This document shows positions 1 to 5,640 of a stretch of DNA of 6,422 nucleotides, piece after piece. The stretch spans positions 1 through 6,422 of the forward strand of contig CALJIH010000114.1 of NCBI GenBank assembly GCA_937974135.1, read 5' to 3'. The translations under genes and the position numbers were made by a program. The notes below the pieces were generated by a model, which was not told the origin of the DNA, searched no databases, and saw only the letters and a program-made list of their open reading frames with translations. The stretch's first letter is position 1, and each line of letters starts with the position of its first letter. This DNA comes from an uncultured Cocleimonas sp. (lineage in GTDB: Bacteria; Pseudomonadota; Gammaproteobacteria; Thiotrichales; Thiotrichaceae).

Positions 1-772
1 TGCTTGGGCAATCGGCACAACACCAAAATATACCGTTGGTGTTTGGGTTGGCAATGCAGCGGGAGAAGGCCGCCAAGGTATGACAGGGGTAAAAGTCGCA
101 GCCCCGATATTGTTTGATACCTTTAACCTTCTCGCGGAAAAATCAGACTGGTTTAGAAAGCCCGCCGAGCAAATGAAAACAGTATCTATTTGTAAAGATG
201 ACGGTTACTTAGCAAACGAACTGTGTGATTCAATACCTTATGATATTCCCAAAAATAGTCATTTTGACCGAGTCACACCTAATCACCAAAGAGTACATTT
301 AGATAAAAAGTTAGACACTAATAATGGCTATGTTCGAGTCCAAAGCAATTGTGAATCAGTAAGCAATATGGAGAGTAAAAACTGGTTTGTTTTGCCGCCA
401 GAACAAGCATATTACTACCGACAATTTCATGCAAACTACAAAGCGTTACCCAAATGGAGAGATGATTGTCGTCTGGTGAACACGGAAAAAAATGAGCAGC
501 AACAAAGTCCTATTTCTGTTATATATCCGCGAAAAAATACGCAAGTATTAATTCCAAATGATTTAGCAAACCAACGCGGTAAAGCAGTATTTCAGGCCAT
601 TCATAGTGAACCAGACACCAAACTATTTTGGCATCTAAATGAGGATTACATCGGCACCACTAAAACCTATCATGAACAAGCAATTTGGATAGCCGCAGGA
701 TCTCATAAATTGACCTTGGTCGATGAAAGAGGAAATCGCGTGGAACAGATTTTTAAAGTGCTTAGTCGATAA
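1..772 (+). CDS. pbpC: Penicillin-binding protein 1C, C-terminal part (5' truncated by window edge)
   Basis: This is the C-terminal 256 residues of a bifunctional class A penicillin-binding protein of the PBP1C type, a periplasmic, inner-membrane-anchored enzyme that polymerises glycan strands and has a transpeptidase domain. The frame is open from base 2 and opens with AWAIGTTPKYTVGVWVGN, the end of the transpeptidase domain that normally follows the KTGT box; the box itself lies just outside the window. The segment GRQGMTGVKVAAPILFDTFN closes that domain. From about visible residue 170 (ISVIYPRKNTQVLIP, then LFWHLNEDYIG and HKLTLVDERGN) it matches the BiPBP_C domain typical of PBP1C, which separates it from PBP1A and PBP1B. 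The internal ATG at base 80 is not the true start. In many Proteobacteria pbpC follows an alpha-2-macroglobulin gene (yfhM), so that gene is likely just left of the window; this is inference. The stop codon is one base from the end of the convergent CAP gene. Confidence 0.93.
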   Translation, partial: AWAIGTTPKYTVGVWVGNAAGEGRQGMTGVKVAAPILFDTFNLLAEKSDWFRKPAEQMKTVSICKDDGYLANELCDSIPYDIPKNSHFDRVTPNHQRVHLDKKLDTNNGYVRVQSNCESVSNMESKNWFVLPPEQAYYYRQFHANYKALPKWRDDCRLVNTEKNEQQQSPISVIYPRKNTQVLIPNDLANQRGKAVFQAIHSEPDTKLFWHLNEDYIGTTKTYHEQAIWIAAGSHKLTLVDERGNRVEQIFKVLSR

Positions 773-773
773 G

Positions 774-1256
774 TTAGAAGGGCCTCTCCCCTATAATATT
801 TCCTGCGGGGAAATAAGCACATACCCATATTTGTGAACCATCTGCACATGACTGAACCCCGCAACCGACATCCGTGGTATCTTTCCAAACTACTTGCTTA
901 TAGTGACCACATTGCTGTCCTGTCTGACAAGAATTTTGCTGGTAGTCATAAAAGTCTCTTTCACTAGACCAATCTTTAACCACTTTCTTTATGGTTGTAC
1001 TTTCAGAGTAATAATATAAATTTTCACCAAAAGAAGTTTGTCCAGAATGATGGTAAATTTCACATGTTGAAGCGAGTTTATTAGCCCAATCCTGTGAAAT
1101 TTTCTGAAGTTCTTTATTCCAAACAAGTGGCTTTTGTTTGTCTAGTGCTCTTATTTGGTTATGTATTTTCAAAGCGTCTTTAGCGATTGGTGACGCAAAC
1201 ACATTGCTAGTTACAAACAAAAGAGAAGCACAAATAACATTTATAAGCTTATACAT
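774..1256 (-). CDS. Secreted CAP/SCP-superfamily protein (PR-1-like)
   Basis: A 160-residue protein with an N-terminal signal peptide (hydrophobic residues 5-20, likely cleavage after VFA at 21) followed by one CAP domain, so it is probably periplasmic or secreted. CAP landmarks are present: HNQIRA (32-37), the acidic/histidine tetrad candidates H69 (or H70), E78 in GENLY, E99 and H118, the CAP1-type motif GHYKQVVW (117-124) and the CAP2-type motif VCAYFPAGN (145-153). The second motif has Ala where most members have Asn or Ser. The mature protein has six cysteines (65, 110, 116, 132, 137, 146), enough for three disulfides as in eukaryotic PR-1 proteins. GGAG lies five bases before the ATG, supporting this start. 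The biochemical role of bacterial CAP proteins is poorly known and I assign none. A larger paralogue lies immediately upstream on the same strand; the two may be co-transcribed across a 148-bp spacer, or be separately expressed. Confidence 0.9.
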   Translation of the reverse strand: MYKLINVICASLLFVTSNVFASPIAKDALKIHNQIRALDKQKPLVWNKELQKISQDWANKLASTCEIYHHSGQTSFGENLYYYSESTTIKKVVKDWSSERDFYDYQQNSCQTGQQCGHYKQVVWKDTTDVGCGVQSCADGSQIWVCAYFPAGNIIGERPF

Positions 1257-1353
1257 TACATCTCCATTCTTTGATTAATTACAATAAAGTACCATAAAAG
1301 TAAAAACTAACAAATTGCTCTAATAGATGAAGAAAACCATCCAAAAGTATGTA

Positions 1354-1375
1354 GTGTGCTTCGACAAAGTTCAGC
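1354..1375 (-). repeat. TCGAAG-type dispersed repeat unit between the CAP genes
   Basis: Read on the minus strand, this unit is GCTGAACTTTGTCGAAGCACAC. It matches the unit at 4545-4565 (GCTGAGCCTGTCGAAGTACAC) apart from three substitutions and one extra base, and resembles the shorter unit at 4512-4530. Next to it, at 1376-1396, is a second GC-richer stretch containing TGCTCAACAG that may be a degenerate partner unit. It lies wholly in the spacer between the two CAP genes. Similar TTCGACA..CTCAG motifs are common intergenic repeats in many bacterial genomes; membership in such a family is inferred. No terminator with a convincing U-tract is seen in this spacer. Confidence 0.6.
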
Positions 1376-1404
1376 AAGAGTGCTCAACAGAACTGTTTTT
1401 TAAA

Positions 1405-2151
1405 TCAGTAAGGTCTTTTACCAACGTAATTACCGGGAGGATTATAACTACACACCCAGTTTTGTGATTGGTCGCCACAGAATTTCACTGCACAACCGAC
1501 TTCAGTGGTATCTCGCCAAACGATTTGTGTGTAATGCCCACATTGTCTGCCTGGTTGGCAGCTATTATTTTTATAGTTGTACCATTTCTCTTCATCTGTC
1601 CAAACTTTGATGACATCTCTAACCGTCACGCGGTTTCTCTCACGTGCGACTTCTTTTTTACCATCACTCCAAACGACTGCGCTCGAAATATAAAGGTTTT
1701 CTCCATGAGGTGGATTACCACTACGATGGTACATCTGACAGCTATTTCCGCGGCCTAAATGATTTGCCCATTCTTGTGAATAGGCGGCTAATTTATCCGA
1801 CCATTTCAATGGCTGCAGACCATGCTTGGCGCGTACGCGATTATGTGAGTCTAAAGCACCAGCGAATAGTTGTTTCTTAGTTAACGGTGGTTTTGATTTT
1901 GGGACTACTATTTGAGGAGCTAGTGGTTCAACCTCTTCAACAAAATCTGCAGGAGGCAAGACAATATCCTCAGGATTCGTGATCATTGGCGGATTATTTT
2001 CAAGAGGCTTACTCGTTTCTATTGTTGTCGCAGGAACATCAGTTTTGACCTCAATATCATCAGTTTTTTTCTCAACCGAACACGCAAATAAGCCAATACT
2101 GACTAACAATAAAAGTAATATATGTTTTAGATTTTGGGTTTGTGTTTTCAT
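1405..2151 (-). CDS. CAP/SCP-superfamily lipoprotein
   Basis: A 248-residue predicted lipoprotein. The signal peptide has basic K2 and K9, a leucine-rich core and the lipobox LFAC with lipidated C24; Ser at +2 suggests Lol sorting to the outer membrane. Residues about 25-92 are an acidic, proline-rich linker, and about 97-248 form a CAP domain: SHNRVRA (102-108), tetrad candidates H142, E151, E187 and H206, the motif GHYTQIVW (205-212) and VCSYNPPGN (233-241). Six domain cysteines (138, 198, 204, 220, 225, 234) align with those of the neighbouring secreted paralogue, and both end in GN-x-x-G-x-RP-aromatic. Relative to that paralogue there is an insertion near residues 158-173. The frame extends upstream to a TTG at 2199, but the ATG at 2151 gives a clean lipoprotein signal and is preferred. 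No Shine-Dalgarno sequence is evident, only an AT-rich leader. Its function is unknown; the linker suggests display away from the membrane. Confidence 0.9.
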   Translation of the reverse strand: MKTQTQNLKHILLLLLVSIGLFACSVEKKTDDIEVKTDVPATTIETSKPLENNPPMITNPEDIVLPPADFVEEVEPLAPQIVVPKSKPPLTKKQLFAGALDSHNRVRAKHGLQPLKWSDKLAAYSQEWANHLGRGNSCQMYHRSGNPPHGENLYISSAVVWSDGKKEVARERNRVTVRDVIKVWTDEEKWYNYKNNSCQPGRQCGHYTQIVWRDTTEVGCAVKFCGDQSQNWVCSYNPPGNYVGKRPY

Positions 2152-2260
2152 GTTTATTATTATTTGTTTTCGCTTATTTAAAAACGTGAAATACCACAAC
2201 TAAACAACGTTGAAGCATATAAAGACAACCCGAATTGTGTGTTTTTCATGATGAATATAA

Positions 2261-2295
2261 GTAAAACACGTTAAAAGTAGGGGGGTGTCTTTTAC
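2261..2295 (-). terminator. Candidate terminator hairpin after plsC
   Basis: GTAAAACAC (2261-2269) pairs with GTGTCTTTTAC (2285-2295) through nine base pairs with one bulged C, leaving a 15-base loop. In minus-strand RNA it starts about 20 bases after the plsC stop, and the 3' arm is U-rich and followed by UUAUAUU. It is AU-heavy and lacks a classic GC stem plus U-run, so it may be a weak terminator or a structured repeat. It contains one arm of the 17-bp inverted repeat. The same stretch lies upstream of the CAP lipoprotein gene and could also hold that gene's promoter. Confidence 0.4.
2272..2288 (+). repeat. 17-bp inverted repeat, left arm (G6 tract)
   Basis: TAAAAGTAGGGGGGTGT here is exactly reverse-complementary to bases 4562-4578. 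The two arms sit just outside the two ends of the rph-rdgB-plsC operon, about 2.3 kb apart. The run of six G lies in the loop of the hairpin at 2261-2295. It is probably a member of a dispersed intergenic repeat rather than the end of a transposon, since nothing between the arms looks mobile. Confidence 0.6.
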
Positions 2296-2314
2296 CGTTT
2301 ATAAATATACTATT

Positions 2315-3058
2315 TTAAGCTCTATCAGAAGGCATTTTCGCTACTTCTGCATCTATCCACGCTTTAACTTTAGCATTAATAGCGTCTGGGTCTAAACCTT
2401 TTACGCTAAACGGCTTTCCGATAACCATGGTTATTGTGCCTGGATATTTAATAAAACTATGCTTCGGCCAAAAAACACCCGCATTATGCGCAACAGGATA
2501 TATAGGATAACCTGAATGTTCGGCTAATAAGGCGCCGCCCATGCGATAACGAACTTTTGCTCCGGGTTTTACTCGCGTACCTTCTGGGAAAATACACACC
2601 CAATTACCTTCATCTAAGCGTTCTTTTCCTCTTTTTTTAATCTGCTCAACTGCCGAATTACCGGCTTTCCTATCGATAGCTATGGGTTTAATTTGTGATA
2701 GCGCCCAACCAAACAAGGGAATTTTAAACAATTCTTTTTTTAATACCCAAGAAAGAGGCGGGAAAGTCATTGGGATGGTCATGGTTTCCCATGTCGATTG
2801 ATGGTTTCCTAAAATTATTCCGCGATTATTCAGGTCAATATTTTCTTTACCAATAATTTTATATTTGACGCCACAGGTTATTTTTAACCACCATACGTTA
2901 AAATTTGTCCAAGGCAGTAATATGCGATAACACGTAATATAAGAAAACGGGAATAAAAATGGGGTAAACAAACCCACTACAATGGTGCTTGTTGCAAAAC
3001 CAACCCAAAATAGGGCTGAACGGAAATAGAGTATTAAAGTATTAAGTGCTTCTTTCAT
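2315..3058 (-). CDS. plsC: 1-acyl-sn-glycerol-3-phosphate acyltransferase (PlsC/LPLAT family)
   Basis: A 247-residue inner-membrane acyltransferase that most likely acylates lysophosphatidic acid to phosphatidic acid, the second acylation of phospholipid synthesis. A hydrophobic N-terminal region (about 13-49) precedes the catalytic domain. The first motif is NHQSTWE (85-91): the catalytic His86 is followed by Glu91, an HX4E form of the usual HX4D. Further motifs are IKPIAIDR (123-130), FPEGTR (157-162) and YPVAHNAG (187-194). The length is normal for the family. The ATG overlaps the rdgB stop in the sequence TAATG, and no good ribosome-binding site is seen nearby, so translation is probably coupled to rdgB. 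It is the last gene of the rph-rdgB-plsC cluster. A paralogue with a different lysophospholipid substrate cannot be excluded, since many genomes carry more than one such gene. Confidence 0.92.
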   Translation of the reverse strand: MKEALNTLILYFRSALFWVGFATSTIVVGLFTPFLFPFSYITCYRILLPWTNFNVWWLKITCGVKYKIIGKENIDLNNRGIILGNHQSTWETMTIPMTFPPLSWVLKKELFKIPLFGWALSQIKPIAIDRKAGNSAVEQIKKRGKERLDEGNWVCIFPEGTRVKPGAKVRYRMGGALLAEHSGYPIYPVAHNAGVFWPKHSFIKYPGTITMVIGKPFSVKGLDPDAINAKVKAWIDAEVAKMPSDRA

Positions 3059-3669
3059 TAATTTGATTTACTCATTAGCTTAAGCATTATTTGCAATGCT
3101 TGGCCACGATGACTAATTCTGTTTTTCTCATCAGCATCTAATTCTGCTGAACTTACGCCATGTGTTGGTACAAAAAATAACGGATCATATCCAAAACCAT
3201 TTGCGCCAGAAGGCTGATCTAAAATAGTACCTTCCCAAAAACCATCAGCGATTAAAGGTGATGGATCATCAGCATGGCGCATATAAACAATACAACAACG
3301 AAAACGAGCAGTGCGTTTTTCCGCAGGGACATCTTTTAACTCAACTAACAGTTTACGATTGTTATCCTCATCGCCTTCACCCGCATTATTCATCTTTGCA
3401 TAACGTGCAGAATAAATACCTGGTTGCCCCATTAAAGCATCGACTTCGATGCCAGAATCATCAGCCAAAGCCGGCAAACCTGTTTGTTGTGAGGCATTGC
3501 GTGCTTTGATAATCGCGTTTTCAACAAAGCTTAAACCCGTCTCTGGCACGTCTGTTACATCATAATCCGATTGAGCCACAATATTCAAATTAGCATCGCT
3601 TAATATGCGAAAAAACTCGCGCAATTTACCCGCATTTCCACTTGCTAAAACTACCTTTTGCTTTTTCAT
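3058..3669 (-). CDS. rdgB: XTP/dITP diphosphatase (non-canonical purine NTP pyrophosphatase, HAM1 family)
   Basis: A 203-residue cytosolic house-cleaning enzyme that hydrolyses dITP, ITP and XTP to the monophosphate plus pyrophosphate, keeping deaminated purines out of nucleic acids. The family motifs are intact and in order: SGNAGKLREF (10-19), TGLSFVENAIIKAR (44-57), ADDSGIEVDAL (69-79) with the catalytic Asp pair D70/D71, PGIYSARYA (83-91), GFGYDPLF (158-165) and SHRGQAL (186-192). The length is close to E. coli RdgB. It starts 30 bp after rph and its stop overlaps the plsC start by one base. No clear Shine-Dalgarno sequence precedes the ATG. In E. coli rdgB lies with yggS-yggT-yggU and hemW; next to rph is an arrangement better known from Firmicutes and Alphaproteobacteria. 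Confidence 0.97.
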   Translation of the reverse strand: MKKQKVVLASGNAGKLREFFRILSDANLNIVAQSDYDVTDVPETGLSFVENAIIKARNASQQTGLPALADDSGIEVDALMGQPGIYSARYAKMNNAGEGDEDNNRKLLVELKDVPAEKRTARFRCCIVYMRHADDPSPLIADGFWEGTILDQPSGANGFGYDPLFFVPTHGVSSAELDADEKNRISHRGQALQIMLKLMSKSN

Positions 3670-3699
3670 ATCAGTATTTCGTTAAGCTAATGTATCCGT

Positions 3700-4425
3700 T
3701 TATTTCAAACACTCATCTTGCAAAGCAATGATTTCATTGATGCCTTTTTCAGCGAGCTCAAGCATTTTACTCATTTCATCACCGCTAAATGCATGACCTT
3801 CAGCAGTACCTTGAACCTCGATAAACTGACCAGCATTATTCATCACCACATTCATATCCGTTTCTGCGTTTGAATCTTCTGGGTAATCAAGGTCCAACAC
3901 TGCTTCACCCTCATAAATTCCTACAGATACTGAGGCTAGTTGACCAATCAGAGGGTCTTTCTTAATTTGTTTAGAATCCAATAGGGTTTGCACTGCATCA
4001 CACAATGCTACATAAGCACCACTAATAGAGGCAGTCCGCGTGCCACCATCTGCTTGAAGCACATCACAATCGATTAAAATTTGGCGTTCACCTAAGGCTT
4101 CCATATTCACTACCGCTCGCAAGGATCGACCAATTAAACGTTGAATTTCCTGTGTGCGCCCGCTCTGCTTTCCTCTTGCTGCTTCACGACCCATACGTGA
4201 ATTTGTCGAACGTGGAAGCATGCCATATTCAGCAGTCACCCAGCCTTTGCCTTTGCCTCGCAACCACGGTGGCGTGTTGTTATCAACTGAAGCCGTGCAT
4301 AACACTTTAGTATTGCCGCACTCAACTAATACTGAGCCTTCAGCATGCATGGTGTAATTACGGGTGAATTTTACCTGGCGCAATTCATCATTTGCGCGAC
4401 CACTTGGTCTTATAGAACTTGTCAC
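3700..4425 (-). CDS. rph: Ribonuclease PH
   Basis: A 241-residue phosphorolytic 3'-5' exoribonuclease that trims the 3' ends of tRNA precursors and other structured RNAs, using phosphate and releasing nucleoside diphosphates; the family forms hexamers. Seen here: RPSGRANDELR (6-16), AEYGMLPRST (65-74), the conserved arginine-rich run SRMGREAARG (76-85), the phosphate-site segment GGTRTASISG (127-136) and the metal-site acidic residues D184 and D190 in EDSNAETDMNVV. Family members usually begin MRPSGR; here the methionine codon is replaced by ATA (4411-4413), so initiation must lie upstream. I chose GTG at 4425, which has GTGAG seven bases before it; GTG at 4437, in frame, would add four residues but lacks a ribosome-binding site. 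It is the first gene of the rph-rdgB-plsC cluster, with a TATAAT box about 30 bp upstream. Confidence 0.95.
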   Translation of the reverse strand: MTSSIRPSGRANDELRQVKFTRNYTMHAEGSVLVECGNTKVLCTASVDNNTPPWLRGKGKGWVTAEYGMLPRSTNSRMGREAARGKQSGRTQEIQRLIGRSLRAVVNMEALGERQILIDCDVLQADGGTRTASISGAYVALCDAVQTLLDSKQIKKDPLIGQLASVSVGIYEGEAVLDLDYPEDSNAETDMNVVMNNAGQFIEVQGTAEGHAFSGDEMSKMLELAEKGINEIIALQDECLK

Positions 4426-4455
4426 TGAACATCTCACTTAAAAATAAATGGGGGA

Positions 4456-4484
4456 ATTATACGCAAGTTTTGTTTTATTTAATT
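4456..4484 (-). promoter_or_regulatory. Probable sigma-70 promoter for rph-rdgB-plsC
   Basis: On the minus strand there is a perfect TATAAT at 4461-4456, about 30 bp before the chosen rph start. The -35 region at 16-18 bp spacing is only AT-rich (ATTAAA or AATTAA), a poor match to TTGACA. The adjacent A/T-rich tract could act as an UP element. The -10 box is seen directly; promoter activity is inferred. Confidence 0.5.
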
Positions 4485-4511
4485 AAAAAAACCGTTCTAT
4501 TGATATCTCTT

Positions 4512-4565
4512 ACTGAGCTTGGTCGAAGTAAGTCGAATATTTATGCTGAGCCTGTCGAAGTACAC
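4512..4565 (+). repeat. Two tandem TCGAAG-type repeat units
   Basis: Unit one (4512-4530) contains CTGAGCTTGGTCGAAGTA and unit two (4545-4565) is GCTGAGCCTGTCGAAGTACAC. They are in direct orientation, separated by 14 AT-rich bases, and unit two runs directly into the C6 tract of the inverted-repeat arm. A related unit in opposite orientation lies at 1354-1375. Such compact, intergenic, multi-copy units resemble REP/BIME-like elements; no REP-associated transposase is in the window. Confidence 0.65.
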
Positions 4566-4578
4566 CCCCCTACTTTTA
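4562..4578 (-). repeat. 17-bp inverted repeat, right arm (C6 tract)
   Basis: Exact reverse complement of bases 2272-2288. Here the C6 tract sits in the loop of a small stem formed by AAGTA (4558-4562) and TACTT (4571-4575), so in both locations the homopolymer tract is in a predicted loop. It abuts the TCGAAG-type unit at 4545-4565, which has no matching unit beside the left arm. Confidence 0.6.
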
Positions 4579-4760
4579 GGCCTTTTCTCATGCTCTCTAG
4601 ATCAGCTAAAATAGTCGTCTTCTTTTTGGTTGACCGAACATAATGTTTAATTTTTAAGCACTAATCGTTTATAAATGACCCTTAATCTGCTGTTATTTGT
4701 ATTTATAACGAATATTTCAGATGATCGAGTATTAAATCCAAAAATGCTTTGAAACTTCAG

Positions 4761-5213
4761 ATGAATAAAGTCGAAATTATAAAACATCTTCATCAAGCTA
4801 GACCTGAACATGTGTTTTGGGTTAAAGAAGGGCGAAAGCTAGTACAAGGATTGCCTGAAGATCAAATACATAAACCACAACAATGTGATGCTTGTAATTT
4901 TAGTCGTTGGTACGAATCTGAAGGTCACAAACTAGTCAATATTCCTGAATTAAAAACAGCACAAGATTTACATCAAGAAATTCACATTGCCTATACATCA
5001 TTGTACTTCACTACCTTTGATAGACGCACCAAAGCTCGAGCAACAATCATTAGTGGTGGTGTTGAAACGCCAATCGATGAAACACCTTTTCGTCGTAAGA
5101 AACAGAAAATATTAGAAGCGAAAACGATTAAAATGTTGAAGTTATTGATCGTAATTGAGCGCAAAGTAGAGTTATTAGAAGAAGAGGTGTTTGAAAACGG
5201 TTGGCTTGTATAA
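4761..5213 (+). CDS. Free-standing CZB (chemoreceptor zinc-binding) domain protein
   Basis: A 150-residue cytosolic protein with no signal peptide or membrane segment. Residues about 7-80 match the CZB domain, which binds zinc through three histidines and one cysteine and is usually fused to chemoreceptors or diguanylate cyclases. The visible ligands are H17 (in HVFW), C45 in CNFSRWYESEG (45-55), and the HxxxH pair H71 and H75. C42 is an additional cysteine near the site. The rest has a basic stretch (RRKKQK, 111-116) and a helical, coiled-coil-like tail rich in Leu, Ile, Lys and Glu (about 117-145). No output domain is present, so it probably works through a partner protein; this is inference. 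I prefer the ATG at 4761 over an in-frame TTG at 4749, though neither has a good ribosome-binding site. It is divergent from rph and convergent with the next gene, five bases away. Confidence 0.85.
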   Translation: MNKVEIIKHLHQARPEHVFWVKEGRKLVQGLPEDQIHKPQQCDACNFSRWYESEGHKLVNIPELKTAQDLHQEIHIAYTSLYFTTFDRRTKARATIISGGVETPIDETPFRRKKQKILEAKTIKMLKLLIVIERKVELLEEEVFENGWLV

Positions 5214-5218
5214 ACCAA

Positions 5219-5638
5219 TTATGCAAGACGAAACACCCCTTTCAAGGCATCGACCCCTTGATATTTAACCACTAATTCATCGCCTTCATTTACCTTTGGA
5301 AATGACACATCTTCATCACCCCAGTGGTCATATTCAGCTTCTTTATTTCGTTTTACATTCACTTTCGCCAGTAATTTACCGTTTAAAAGAAATTCAAGTT
5401 CATCCCCAACAGGAATGTTAAGGCGCTCTATTTCAATATCGATATGATCAGGTTTGCCTTCTTTAAAAATTGAGTAATCAGCATCAGGATCACAACCTTG
5501 AAATCTATCATCAAGTATTTGCAAATCTGCTGTAAATCTTTTGACAACTAAGCCGCCCCTACTTTTACCTGTAAAGATGAAAATCAAGATGAATGCAATG
5601 AGTACATACCACCAATGGAACTGTAAAAAGTAATCCAT
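5219..5638 (-). CDS. Unrecognised small membrane-anchored protein with two GDEL segments
   Basis: A 139-residue protein I cannot assign to a family. It has one N-terminal transmembrane segment (about 7-23, after a short MDYFLQFHWW start) and then a basic stretch and a soluble acidic domain. That domain has two similar stretches: IPVGDELEFLLNGKLLAKVNV (75-95) and VNEGDELVVKYQG (116-128) followed by a second hydrophobic strand, suggesting a duplicated beta-rich unit. The lone C49 lies in a CDPDADY motif. The basic KSRGG after the membrane segment would suggest a cytoplasmic C-terminal domain by the positive-inside rule, but the topology is uncertain. The ATG at 5638 is supported by GGGAG seven bases upstream; an upstream frame extension overlaps the tautomerase gene and is rejected. 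It begins two bases after the tautomerase stop, so the two are very probably co-transcribed. It ends convergently five bases from the CZB gene with no obvious terminator. Confidence 0.8.
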   Translation of the reverse strand: MDYFLQFHWWYVLIAFILIFIFTGKSRGGLVVKRFTADLQILDDRFQGCDPDADYSIFKEGKPDHIDIEIERLNIPVGDELEFLLNGKLLAKVNVKRNKEAEYDHWGDEDVSFPKVNEGDELVVKYQGVDALKGVFRLA

Positions 5639-5640
5639 CT

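Larger units (their letters stand above)
4438..4760. other. Divergent intergenic region between rph and the CZB gene
   Basis: This is the only gene-free stretch above 300 bp. It carries the rph promoter at its left end, two TCGAAG-type repeat units (4512-4565) running into the 17-bp inverted-repeat arm (4562-4578), and AT-rich sequence from about 4600. A TTGACC at 4630-4635 with TTTAAG 17 bp downstream could be a weak promoter for the plus-strand CZB gene, leaving a leader of roughly 95 bases; support is poor. Short open frames here have no plausible start or family similarity and are not called as genes. Confidence 0.6.

Noticed and set aside
703..888. Minus-strand open frame over the pbpC/CAP junction
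   Set aside because: It overlaps both genes in other frames and has no supporting ribosome-binding site or motif.
1468..1758. Open frame on the plus strand inside the CAP lipoprotein gene
   Set aside because: It runs antisense to a well-supported gene with conserved motifs and shows no family features of its own.
2152..2199. Sixteen-residue N-terminal extension of the CAP lipoprotein from a TTG
   Set aside because: It would place charged residues before a clean lipoprotein signal peptide that begins at the ATG at 2151.
2277..2288. G-quadruplex at the G6 tract
   Set aside because: Only one G-run is present; an intramolecular quadruplex needs four.
2272..4578. Transposon or genomic island bounded by the 17-bp inverted repeat
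   Set aside because: The enclosed genes are intact housekeeping genes, there is no transposase, and no target-site duplication was seen.
4419..4643. Plus-strand open frame across the rph upstream region
   Set aside because: It crosses the rph promoter and the repeat units, and its translation has no recognisable domain.
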